Origin: Coemansia sp. RSA 487
Taxonomy: Eukaryota; Kickxellomycota; Kickxellomycetes; Kickxellales; Kickxellaceae
Reading direction: 5' to 3'
Assembly (NCBI GenBank): GCA_027577595.1
Contig: JANBRJ010000063.1
Location: forward strand, 1-64,000
DNA: 64,000 nt
Positions 21,568-31,868 of this stretch are shown in pieces. The notes beneath the pieces are model-generated. The model saw only the letters and a program-made list of their open reading frames with translations. It made no database searches and was not told the origin of the DNA. How positions within the stretch are numbered: the stretch's first letter is position 1; each line of letters opens with the position of its first letter. The position numbers and the translations under genes were made by a program.

Positions 21568-21927
21568 CTACCGGATCCGCGCCTTTGTTTCCAAAAACTC
21601 TTTTGCTTCGTTAATCTTTGTTGCCATGTACGGCGAGCCTCCACGGTCCGGGTGGTTGCGCAGCATGATTGTGCGATGCGCCTTCTTTACCTTGTCTAGT
21701 GTAAGCGAGCTCTCCTTCAGTCCAAGTATAAGCGATGCCTCGTGCTTGCTCATCTTTGGTGCAAACCCGCCCTTGGAAAACTGCTTTGGCACTGGTGTCA
21801 CGCCCTTCAGCGCTGGTCCTGACGCCCGGCCACGCGATAGTACCTTGAGCGCCACTCCACACGCTGCCGCGCCAGCTATCCCGAATCCCACAAGCAGCGG
21901 CATGTTCATTTGCTTTTCGTTGTTCAT
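21568..21927 (-). CDS. PAM18: Mitochondrial import motor J-protein PAM18/TIM14
   Basis: This inner-membrane protein's matrix J-domain stimulates mtHsp70 in the TIM23 import motor. It has 119 residues: an N-terminal membrane segment (about 10-28), a short linker with GGFAPKMSKHEASLILGL, and a J-domain with the catalytic HPD in NHPDRGGSPYMATKINEAK. All these segments align with DNAJC19/Tim14. The first ATG (21927) is used; 21909 and 21903 are in-frame alternatives just before the membrane segment. It is divergent from TGS1 across 354 bases. The product works at the same membrane as TIM54 (38.4 kb), though in a different translocase. Confidence 0.93.
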   Translation of the reverse strand: MNNEKQMNMPLLVGFGIAGAAACGVALKVLSRGRASGPALKGVTPVPKQFSKGGFAPKMSKHEASLILGLKESSLTLDKVKKAHRTIMLRNHPDRGGSPYMATKINEAKEFLETKARIR

Positions 21928-22281
21928 AATTTAATGTGAATCTTAAATCCCGTCGATTGGAAGCGCTAATTAATTTACAAGAAAGGAGTGAAAGAAAGAA
22001 AAAAAACAAAATGATGATCCAAAGTTGCACTTTCGCCACTTATAGGCATCTTTTTTGATCTTGAGAAAAATATAAACGAGCCGCTGTGAGCCACGCTGAG
22101 CCGGTAGTTTTTTTTTTCTACAGCAGACACTACTTGTGCGTGCTGCTTTGGCAAAACATGTAACAAGCTAAAGCGAGACCCGCTATGGTACAAACGCGTT
22201 ATCTCCTTTTCCATTTCTCCTTTCCTTCCACTTTTGTGCGCATATGCTATTTCTTTACTATTCACACCAAGTATCGTAAGA
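21928..22281. promoter_or_regulatory. Divergent promoter between PAM18 and TGS1
   Basis: The 354 bases between two head-to-head start codons must contain both promoters. They are T- and C-rich toward TGS1 and AT-rich toward PAM18. No specific element stands out. Confidence 0.5.
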
Positions 22282-23073
22282 ATGGGCGGACGTAAAAAGC
22301 GTCGCCAGAGAGAGCACTCTGCGGAAGCGGTCACAAAGCGGCAAAGGCAGCAGGACGAGAACCAGAGCTTCACCACTCCCGAAGGACAGGTTCTGCCTGC
22401 AGAGCTGAAAAAGTACTGGCGCAGCAGGCACAGGTTTTTCTGGCGGTTTGACGAGGGCATTCAGATTGACGAGGAAGGGTGGTACTCGGTCACGCCAGAG
22501 GTCATCGCCGATGACACCGCCTTACGGGTAGCCCAGCTCCACAACGACAGACACAGTGAACCGGACTACGGACGCATCTGTATTATTGACGCCTTTTGCG
22601 GAGTTGGAGGCAACACTATAAAGTTTGCCGAGTGGTGCGAGCACGTAATCGCCATAGACATTGATCCGCAGCGCCTAGAGATGGCCAGGAACAATGCAGT
22701 TATATATGGCGTCGCGGACCGTATAGAGTTTATTCTGGGCGATTTCTACCAGCTGGCGCCGACACTCAAGGCCGATGTGGTGTTTATGAGCCCGCCATGG
22801 GGTGGCCCCGAGTACACAGACGCAAGCGTATTTGCTCTCGACTCGATGCCCTTCCATTCCGCCCAAGAGTGGGTGGACCGTGCGCGCTTGGTTTCTGCAA
22901 ACATCGCGTTCTTCATGCCGCGCAACTGTGACCCGCTTCAGCTGGCTGATCTGGTCCCCGACGTGCCATGCGACATTGAGCTCAACTACACGAGTGGGTT
23001 CTTCAAGGCAATCACGGCGTATTACGGCGATCTGGCTCTCTTTGGCAGCTCTGATCCGCAGCAACTTTTGTAA
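22282..23073 (+). CDS. TGS1: Trimethylguanosine synthase (snRNA/snoRNA cap hypermethylase)
   Basis: TGS1 adds two methyl groups to the m7G cap of snRNAs, snoRNAs and telomerase RNA. The 263-residue protein is close to the short fungal form. A basic N-terminus (MGGRKKRRQR) precedes the Rossmann-like methyltransferase core. The core has IIDAFCGVGGNTIKFA (near 102) for SAM binding, AIDIDPQRLEMARNNA, and SPPWGGPEY (near 170), the catalytic motif with the cap-stacking Trp. The ATG at 22282 is preferred to the upstream open frame because the family starts with a short basic tail. The gene is single exon. Confidence 0.93.
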   Translation: MGGRKKRRQREHSAEAVTKRQRQQDENQSFTTPEGQVLPAELKKYWRSRHRFFWRFDEGIQIDEEGWYSVTPEVIADDTALRVAQLHNDRHSEPDYGRICIIDAFCGVGGNTIKFAEWCEHVIAIDIDPQRLEMARNNAVIYGVADRIEFILGDFYQLAPTLKADVVFMSPPWGGPEYTDASVFALDSMPFHSAQEWVDRARLVSANIAFFMPRNCDPLQLADLVPDVPCDIELNYTSGFFKAITAYYGDLALFGSSDPQQLL

Positions 23074-23351
23074 ATGAAACCTGAGCTGCGATCTCTTTTG
23101 CAACTGTCTCTTTCTTTCGTCTTTGTGTATACTACTGCTCTCATTTTTACTTCCTTTTGTCATTTATTCGAGAGAAAAGCATGCAAACATGAGTTGCTGC
23201 CCCACAATCTAGCAACTGCGACCAAGGATTGATGCAAAGCACATGTTCCTCCCCTCGCGATTCTGGATTTTTAAAAAAAAGGCTGCTTGCAGTGAATACT
23301 ATTAGCATTTATACTCAGCCCTTGTATTCTATAATAGACTGTTTAAAAATA

Positions 23352-24607
23352 ATGACAATCCAGACGGCTGACATAGCAACAGCAGCAGCAAACTCGAGTA
23401 GAAACAAGGCGTATCTGGCGCGCAGCATTGCAAAGTGCGAGACGCAGCTATCCGAGAATGAATTTTCAGAGCCGCTCGATGCCACACAAATAAGGCGGCT
23501 GTCAACAATCGAGGGGATTATTGCACAGTACAGGCAGCTGGCATGCCACGACGAGGATGGGAATGAGGATGATTTGCAGAGTAATGGTATTGCTGCAGAG
23601 TTTGGGGATCGTGTTGAAGGCATTGAACACCGGGTCCGGCCGTGGGTGGAGAGGAAGGATGCGCTTGTTGCGTCTTTGCGGAGCGCTGGTCAGGATGAGG
23701 AGGAAGAGGAGACAAGCAATGGGGTGGCGACATCCTTTGTTGGGACAGAGCGTGATGCGCCGCGGGTGGTGCCAAACACATTTGGCATCCCTACTGACAG
23801 AGACAACAACGAACACTGGACAGACGGGGTGTCACCAAGCGATTTGTTGGCTGGGCCTCCCGATGTAGCAACAAAGACAGATATCAATAATAAAGCTGCT
23901 TCTGAGCAACCAGATAATAAATATCTGGAAGCAGGAAAAGAGCAGCCGCCAGGAAACCATGCAGCAAAGAGAAAAGGCAAGTCGACGATAGTTGATTCGT
24001 GTGTGCTATCACTACTGCCTTTGCCTTGGAAATGCTTCTGCTGATTAAGCGTTGTGCTGATATTTGAGCAGTCATTTGCACTTATGTTTTAATGTGTACG
24101 TTGTCTTTGTAGAGCTTCTTGGTGAGATGGAAGGATTGCGACGCAGAGGGTAAGTATATTCATCTGGAGCAGGGGTGTTTTGTTGGGAGGCAGTGCTAGC
24201 ACCAATACATGCAGCTAATTTGGGCAGAATAAAGAGTATATTGCACGCATTAATTTGTGCTGGGTAGGGTTGTTCCAAACAATGCCGATACGGTGGAGCG
24301 GCTGCTCCAGTCGCAGCGCGACATGCACGAAGATCTGACGGGCGACCTGGTTAGAATGGCGTCGGCTTTGAAAAAGAACACGCTGGATTTTGGCGAGCTG
24401 ATGGCAACGGACAAGAAGGTAATGGACGAGACAATGGAGCATTTGGAAAAGAGCGCTGCGAGGGTCGGGAAGCACGGAGCCCGGCTAAGCAAGTACCGCA
24501 AGCGCGCATGGGGCACGACAGGACTTACTTGGCTCGCGGTACTGGTGGTGGTATCCGTGTTCTTTATACTTGTCTTGTTCATGAGAGTAGCACCGAAACG
24601 GTACTGA
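23352..24607 (+). CDS. USE1: ER SNARE USE1, three exons with a GC-AG intron
   Basis: USE1 is the Q-SNARE for Golgi-to-ER retrograde fusion. Exons are 23352-23976, 24113-24149 and 24268-24607. Intron 1 (136 bases) begins GCAAGT, not GT, in the context AAAAG|GCAAGT, and ends TTTGTAG. Exon 2 is only 37 bases. Intron 2 begins GTAAGT. The phases fit, giving 333 residues and the junction KRK-ELLGEMEGLRRRG-VVPNNAD. The C-terminus has the SNARE helix (LLQSQRDMHEDLTGDLVRMA ... KKNTLDFGELM), a hydrophobic anchor (LTWLAVLVVVSVFFILVLF) and a short basic end, as in USE1. The middle is acidic and poorly conserved. The small intron-defined exon is needed to restore the frame. Confidence 0.85.
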
Positions 24608-25980
24608 GCTGGAGGTGTATCCATTGCTTGCTCTGTATGCTGTTTTAACAGCTGCAAAATTTGTCTTTTTCTTTTAGAATGTTTTTGGTAAACAATTGCC
24701 GTTCAAATTGTAATACCAAAAGAAAAATAACACATGGACAAGATCACAAATGTTGTTTGTCAGTGACGCATTGGGTCACTTTATTTAGATTTTTGACTTG
24801 TTTTTTTTTCAGCCAACATGACAAAAATGTTTTGCTTCAAAGCGGAAGAATCAGCACAAAGCAATGCCACCTTGAGAATCTCTGATGATTCTTCAGATGT
24901 TTTGAAGAGAGGAGATCGCTTTGTATTCTCTTTGCTCTGGACCGCAAGCGATATTTTGTCGGTGTGCAGCAAAATGCGTCTTTCTTTGTCTTTTTGCTGT
25001 TCATATCGCACTGTGAGAAGCCTGCCCCTCTTTTTGCTGTTACCGTTGTTGGGCGGCCGGCTCAAAAGCGAAAAAAAAAAGCAAAAGAAACAAAACAAAC
25101 GACCATCCATGCCAAAATCGGCTGCGGCTGATTGAAAGAATGCAAGCGGCAGAAGAGGGGAAGCCCGAGGAGCGGCGCAAGAAAGTCAAAAGAGCCAGAT
25201 GCAGCAGGAGCAACAAGGAGCTCGTTCCCGCTTGGCGCCTGAGGGATGGGATATCGGGATGGACGGACATCCCGCCACTGTCGTCCAGTCAGGCTTTTTT
25301 TCAGGCGACGCACACAGCGCTTTGCTATATGCATAGAGGGAACGGGGAGCCGGTTGACGGTACTACTCTTTGGCCAGTGCCGACTAAGGAGCGCCAGGAG
25401 ACCAAGAGACTGGGGGACATTGATGAGCTGACAACTGCAGCATCTCTTATTGCTTGAAAAAGGGAAAAGCACCACGGGTTTGCTTTCACCATCAATATCA
25501 GGCGTTTTCCGCTGCACGAGCTTCTTCCCTCCAAGCGCATTTGCCCTCCAAATGCCAAGTCACTGCTGCCGTTTTCTTTGGCTGTGAAGACACCCGCTTT
25601 TCTCCCCAATTCTGTGCTCTCGAATGTGTTTTGCCTTTGATTCTCTTTTGGCGACAAAAGAAGTAAAGCGCCGAGCCATTCATCTGCTGCAACCAGATAG
25701 CCTGCTCTGACAGGCAGCAGGCGGCTTTTGCTTTTTTTCACAGCACTGATGTCTCCCTTCCATTCCCGCCTTTGACAAAGTGCCACTTTCCCCCTTCAAG
25801 CGGCAGACACAGCGGAATGGAAGGAGGGGGTTTTTTGGCCCACCCGATTCTGGCATGTCTTGTCTTGCACGCTGCCTGACAAATCTCCCTATCTTGTCTG
25901 CGCTTTTTGCTCTCTCCAGACTGTTTCCTCCTTTTGTCTCTCCTTTTGTTATTCGTATTTTCCTCTGGTAATTCCACACC
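24608..25980. other. Spacer between USE1 and the LAMMER-kinase leader
   Basis: About 1.4 kb has no recognised gene. Two short frames follow one another (24818-25135 and 25140-25457, 105 codons each), both ATG-initiated, the first shortly after an acceptor-like TTTTTTTTTCAG. Neither has a motif. A hairpin with 7-bp arms (CGGGATG/CATCCCG) lies at 25255-25274. The region could hold promoter or non-coding RNA. Confidence 0.35.
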
Positions 25981-28539
25981 GTGTCTCGGACTCTTCTCTA
26001 TTGTACAGTTCAACTATATTTCCCACTTCTCGCCCCTGCTAGCCACCGACGCGCAAGTGCAGCACTTTTTGACCCAAACACATTCGCCTCTAGAAGCAGA
26101 ACACTGCACGCGCTTTATCCCCTCCGACAACAACTGTTTGACACAAGAAGACGCACATTAAATTCGCAGAACAGGTATGTCAGCCATTAATAACAAAAGC
26201 GCTGCCGGCAGAAGCAGCAGCAACACGCACCTTGTGTCTCTTGGAGCTTATCTCTTGAACGTGAAGCTGTGCTTCTCATCGTTGCAGCGGCCGCCTTGGT
26301 ATCCGAGGGAGGAAGGCATTCATTCTAGAGAAGCAGCTCTGGGTTCAGCTGTAGCGCAGCATGTCTTGGTGCTTTTTTGGCTTCGGCTCTTGCCAAGGGA
26401 GATGCTGAGCTAGTATGCAGAGAATATACGCGCTAGCCGAACTTTTGTGTCATCGAATCTTGCTCATGTTTCCTTTCCGTGTGCGCGTTTTTCTGCAAAT
26501 GGTCTACTAAATTTTGATCCCTTTCTCTCTTGTATCGGTGCTTTGCTCAAACGTCTCTTTGGAATACATTGTCAGTGTTGTTGTAGGTAAGGATCGATTT
26601 TGCTTGTATTTTCGTTTTGCAAGTTGTGTCAAGTGTTTCTTTTCTTCCCTTGCTGCTGCCAAAACAAGCACACAATGTCCGGCGCTCATGTCTCAGAGAA
26701 CCTAGCTCCACTCCCCGACACCCCATGTCTTGCTGACCAGCTCCCGAGCCCAGAGTTTGAACAGCTTCCTCTCCCTTCAATGCTGCGTGCGCGAGATGCC
26801 TTCCTTCCTTTTTGGTATCTGACAAATTTGCCTGTTTTTCCATCCCCCTTTGTGCTTCTCACACCCTACTGTACCACTGGCTCCCATTGCTCTCTCCTTT
26901 TTCTCAACCACCACAGCGAAAACGAATGACGACTGTCTGTTGAGTAAAAATCCAGCCCAAAACACACACATCGCGTCGAGGCAAATGCGCACAAAATGAT
27001 GGTTATCGCTTTGTCCTCTGCCCAAAGAAAAAGGCATTTGGGGGTGCAAAAAAGGAGTTTACGTCCATGCTGCAACTGCAACTGCTTCTCACCTGCTGCT
27101 CGTCCATGCTTTGCGACATGACCCGTGCTTGTGTGTTGTCGCCATCTCATATGGGCAAAAAGCTACTGTTTCGCTTCCGTGTGCAGCAGAATGCTCGCGT
27201 ATTTTCGTTGGCAATGCGCATTCTGCAGCATTCACAATCCCGCGCTCTTTTCTTTTTTGGGTCCAGCACACCTTACATTTTAGGCTGTTGCGGATTGCTG
27301 CCTGAAAATGTGCTATTTCTGCCAAAAATCCCATTTGCTATTCTACTACTGCCTGTGCCACAATCTCCTTCGCCTTATTCCAGTGCAGAAACAGAGCATG
27401 CAAAAAAAGCTTGCTCGAGACATGGTGACATTTCATGTGCACGTCTCGTATACACACTGCTTTGAGCCCCACCACCCCACCCCGCATTTACTTCGCTTTT
27501 CCCATCACCTCCCATCTCAAAGCCGTAAGTCAGCACAATCAAGCAAGGCAAAGCTTACATGGATAGAAAAAGGAGGGAGAGCAATTTATATTGCAATATG
27601 ACGAAGATGGCGGCGGTACTCTATGCCCGCTTTCCGCGCAATCCATTTTGCTCAATGTTGAAACAGAAGCAAGGCAGTTGGAAACTAAGGAGCGGCTGAT
27701 GCAGCCTCGACTCTCCTTTAGCAACTATCACCTGCAGAACGCGAATAGAGAGCAGTTGCGACCATTGGCGGAAGTAGGAGTGTCTAGCTAGCTGGGTGAT
27801 GGAAATAAAATGGTGTAATCACTCGCAAAGGCAGGCTATACTTGCTGTTCAACAGCCGAGAATGGCCCAGAGAGTTAAAGTGCTCCATCTTCCATATATA
27901 TTTTTCCTTCAATGTACTTGAAAATTCTCGGCATAATCCACACAACACACCCCCCGCCATTTCTCCATTTCATTCGTTTATTCGCAGGCAATACCTAGTG
28001 TTCTAAAAGCCCCACGCCCACACGCTCACAAGTCAGACTCGCACAGCATTACACTTTGGAAAGAGTAAAGACTAGCAGCTGAATAATTATCTGCCTTCCT
28101 CCCCCACCCTCTTTAATTACATATTCCGCCTGAATAATGTTGGTGCGTGTGTGCTGCAGCATACATAGATTGAGCTATCGCCTATATTTCCACTTGCTCC
28201 ATCAGCTTGCAAGGAAAAAACGTCCACATGCCTGTCTCTCTTGATACGTTAGTGGCACGTATACTTTTGCCTGTACATCTACTATATTTTGTCATGGACT
28301 GAAAAGTAAAATACCTTTTTTGTGAAATTGCCCTCGTTCTCGCACACTGCTAAGCTTGCGACTTCCTCTCTCCACCATATTAAACCATTCTAAACTTTTT
28401 TCCACTGCTACACACGCTGTTCTTGTTGCTGTTCGCATACGTAGGAGGATCCTGGTCAATCCACACATTGTAATATCATATTCTTTGTAAAGTCGTGTTT
28501 CCGTCTGAATCAGCGCATATCCTACTTGTACACGCATAC
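25981..28539 (+). other. Predicted long spliced 5' leader of the LAMMER-kinase locus
   Basis: The plus strand is strongly pyrimidine-rich and lacks protein-like frames. A leader exon appears to end at 26174 (GAACAG|GTATGT). An acceptor-donor junction GTAG|GTAAGG lies at 26586/26587, with TACTAAA at 26505. Another good acceptor, TTATTCGCAG, ends at 27987, after which a leader of about 550 bases reaches the ATG at 28540. The exact chain of introns cannot be fixed by eye. A 46-codon ATG frame at 27559-27699 is a possible upstream frame only. Confidence 0.4.
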
Positions 28540-30386
28540 ATGCCTGGCACCAGAGCCGATAGACAAGGTGCTGGATTCTATGCATGGCACGTATATCACC
28601 CTCAAACAGCACCGCAGTCTCCAAACGAGGTCATTATTGTCCACAGTGACTCTAGCGAGCCCGAATCCTCCGACAACCATTATAGATATTATCAAGAAGC
28701 AACGGCCGTCAACAGCTCAACAATGGACTTTGACGGATATTCCTCGCATGCCCGCGGAAAGGCTCCATTAGCAGCAGCCTCACAGTACGCTTCGCCACAG
28801 TCTGCATTCGACACACGTACACACGGCAATGGTAAGAAGAATAACACATCTGTTTTTTGGCATGTTCTTGATGTCAGTGGCTCCCTTCGCCTTCCTCCCC
28901 CTTTTTTCCTGTGCACTCCTTTTCAGCCATGAAAAGCGTTTGTAGACCTTCTTTTCTCCGCAAGAGAAACGCTAGGATTTCCAAATGCCAATGTTGGCTG
29001 GCACCACCCGCTCTTTGTGCCATTTTCACTGTTGCTGCTGAGCAGAAAGGAGCGATGGGAAAAAGGGGGAGAGAAGCGAAGACTGCTTGAAAGAAGATAA
29101 AAGAAGGGATGTTGATGGCCGCCCATTTCCTTTCTTTTTTGAAATCCCTTCGCACAACGCGCTCACTTGCGAGAAAAGTGGACACCTATGCTGTCTCCCT
29201 ATTTGCGCCAGTCATCGCCAGCGCCAGCGCTTGCTTCTCCCCTGCCTTTTGTTCTTTTTATCAACAAAAGGATAAAGTGGGGAGTGTCTGAAAAGGATAC
29301 TATTTCTAATAGAAGGGGGGGGGAGAGAGGCTGTCTTACAAGGCAAAGTCGGCCGCTTTGAGAGCGTGTCCGGTCTGAAAGTCAGCTTTTTGCTCGTCCT
29401 TCTCATCCACTATAACCCTGTGCCAAGCAGAAAACAGGAAAAACGTGCCTTGATGCTGATATTCTGCTTCCTCCACAAAAATAGCCCTTGTGTGTAGCCC
29501 TCGTTTCCCTCTTTCTTCCCCTCTTTTTACCTTCGTTTCTCGGCTTCATCACCTGCCTTCTTTTTCTGCGCTACTGCTAAATACTTGTTCATACTCGACT
29601 CTCACATTAATAGACGTAGCAACAGCAGCACCAACGTCGAATGGTGTATTTGGCGCATCATCGTCTGCCTCCTCCTCCACATCGACCATGGTCAGCACAC
29701 AACAACAGCCAAACAACGCAAAGTCTCCCGCCAATACCATTGCCCCCACCGACAGCGGCACACAGGAGTCACAGCTGCCAAAGCATCGCTACATGACACG
29801 GTCTGTTGTCCAGAGCGCTGCACGGCGAAAGCAGGAGCAGCTAGTGGCGAAGACGCCCAACCAGCAACAGAATGCCGACGCAGTGGCAAAAGCAGAGAAC
29901 AACAACACCACTCTTACAGGTACGTCATTTTCAGCTGGCCAGCAAACGCGGCTACCGCATATTGTTGAGACCGTTGCCTATGGACAAACCAATCCTTATT
30001 ATATGATGACGGCAGCCAACGAGCAGCGTCAGGGCAACCACCACCAGCAACCACCGCAGACATGGACATCCACTGCCCTATACCAGGCAGCACGCGCAGT
30101 TGCCGCTGCTGCCACGGCGCCAAACACCCAATATCAACAGCAGCAGCAGCAGCAGCATTCACAGGTGGCGACCACCGTCGACCCTTCGCTGACTCTTCAG
30201 ACTACTGTATCTACAACACAGCAGCAGCAGCAGCAGCAGCGGAAGCGGCAGGGGCTAGCTGCTCCCCCGCCAGCAAAAAGACGCAAAAACGCAGCCGCCG
30301 CTTCTACGAGAAAAACAGCTACAACTACTCAACAACAAAAAGGCGGTGCCCGTGGACGTGCCGGTCAGCGCGGCAAACAGCAACAG
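28540..30386 (+). CDS. Two upstream coding exons, probable N-terminus of the LAMMER kinase (long form)
   Basis: Exon A is 28540-28831 and exon B is 29614-30386. The intron begins GTAAGA and ends TTAATAG, and its phase-1 junction makes HGNG-D-VATAAPTSNG. Exon B ends in phase 0 at AACAG|GTAAGTG, a strong donor. The 355 codons encode disordered Ser/Gln/Ala-rich sequence with two recognisable parts: an acidic EVIIVHSDSSEPES and a basic PPPAKRRKNAAA, with KHRYMTRS between. Similar acidic and basic islands occur upstream of the kinase domain in yeast Kns1-type kinases. The next frame-compatible acceptor in the kinase frame is at 31868 or 31871. If unspliced, the frame would read on to a stop near 30611. 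Joining to the kinase is inference. Confidence 0.5.
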
Positions 30387-31868
30387 GTAAGTGCCTTTTT
30401 ATATGAAACCACATACTTCCTGCATCTGGTATATTGGTTGACTTGCAAAGCGTTCCAGACCCGAATAAAGCCACATCTTGTTTTTTCCAGTCTCGATCGT
30501 TTTGCCTCCTTTCTTGTTGTTGCATTTATGCTATCCCAAGAGGAAAATAGCGCCTCTACTTTTGCCACAAAGCAAAGCAATATTTGCTTATGCATTTATT
30601 CGGGACTTTAAACCAACAGCATTTCATTAAACTGCAAGCTATTATCTATTGCTTTGTCATGCTTCTGACAAGAAGAAATGTAACCATCATCATCTGGCGC
30701 TACTCCCAGTAGACTTCCCTGAAATATACAGGGCCTAGATTCCGGGATGGATGGCGCTTCTTATTTGTTGCCTCATTCGCTTTTTTCATCTCTTGCCCAA
30801 TTCTGCGGCTTTTTTTGTTCTGGCAGAATTTTCCCTTCAGCCTGTGTGATACATGAGATACTGTTTGCACAAACAATTCGCTCGTTTTCACACTTGCAAG
30901 GATTCTTGCATTAACGATAATTTCCGATATCCACGGAAAAGTGCAGCAAAAGAAGGTCGGCTAAATCCTTCGTTTCTTTCTCCTCTCCAGCACTTTCTTC
31001 TTGGGGGCTATGTGGCACATGTCTCCTCTATTCTGCGGTTGGTTGCACAGACAGCCAAGAAGTAGCCGAATCCGACAATACCCTCTTTGTTGGTCGTTCG
31101 TCTAAACTATTTTTCATATCAATGCCACCAAGCATAATGCTGGACCAAGCCAACCAAATTCCTCTTGCCGTGCACTTTTGGTCACAAACAATACTGCAAA
31201 ACTTGAGCGTCTAGTGTGTTTTTTGCATTTCGATCAATTTTGTTGCCTTGCCGACCACACTTACCCATCCTCTTGTTTGTTTGCCCAGCCTAAATAATAT
31301 TTGCAATGGAGAACCAAACCTGTCTTGGCGGTGGTGGCGTTGAGCCCTTTTAGGCATAGGAGGACGCTTTCCTTACTTTTATTTCGTTTATTCTATTCCT
31401 CATGAGTGTTGTGTTCTCTTTTTTTCTCAAGCTTCTATTATTTCCTGTATTTGATCTCTGCATCAAAAGTACTAATTAAGTGCCTATTTATTTGTATTCT
31501 GATTTTCTTTCTTTCTTTTTCATCCTCGTCACCAACAAATGTCTGTCATCTCATTTGTCGCTTCTCTCTTCCGATCTCGGAACAACAACCATGTGGGATC
31601 AAACAACAATGCCTCCACGTCTAAAACATCACTTCTATCATCCAACGACTCGGAATCAACATTGAACAACAAACCCCGCACCGGCAAACACTCGGCCCCA
31701 AACATTGCAAAACTGACGGACATGCCAAAACGCCCGCCAAACTATGACGACCAACGGAACGACATTCGTAATATATTTCCGTCTGCCAAAAATAACCCAC
31801 GTCCACTTCAACCAAAACCACGCCAACCTGCAATCAACAACTACAACATCCCCATTCGAGAAAACCAG
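30387..31868 (+). other. Putative intron joining upstream exons to the kinase, with an AG-free tract
   Basis: The donor at 30387 (GTAAGT) is clear. The interval ends in a tandem NAGNAG acceptor (CCAG at 31868, CAG at 31871), both phase 0 with the donor. TACTAAT lies at 31470. From 31481 to 31858 no AG dinucleotide occurs at all. The last 330 bases are also open in the kinase frame from an ATG at 31539, so this segment may be an intron in one transcript and a first coding exon in another. Confidence 0.45.

Noticed and set aside
26177-26413. Plus-strand frame starting at an ATG 3 bases after a donor-like CAG|GTATGT
   Set aside because: The ATG lies inside the predicted intron donor (GTATGTCAG...), and the product shows no domain.
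26600-26929. Plus-strand frame containing MSGAHVSENLAPLPDTP
   Set aside because: Low-complexity, hydrophobic 3' half with no donor to join it to a later exon; probably intronic.
31481-31538. Exon start at the AG at 31480, just before the AG-free tract
   Set aside because: In the kinase frame it meets TGA at 31500, and in the phase of the upstream exons it stops near 31622.
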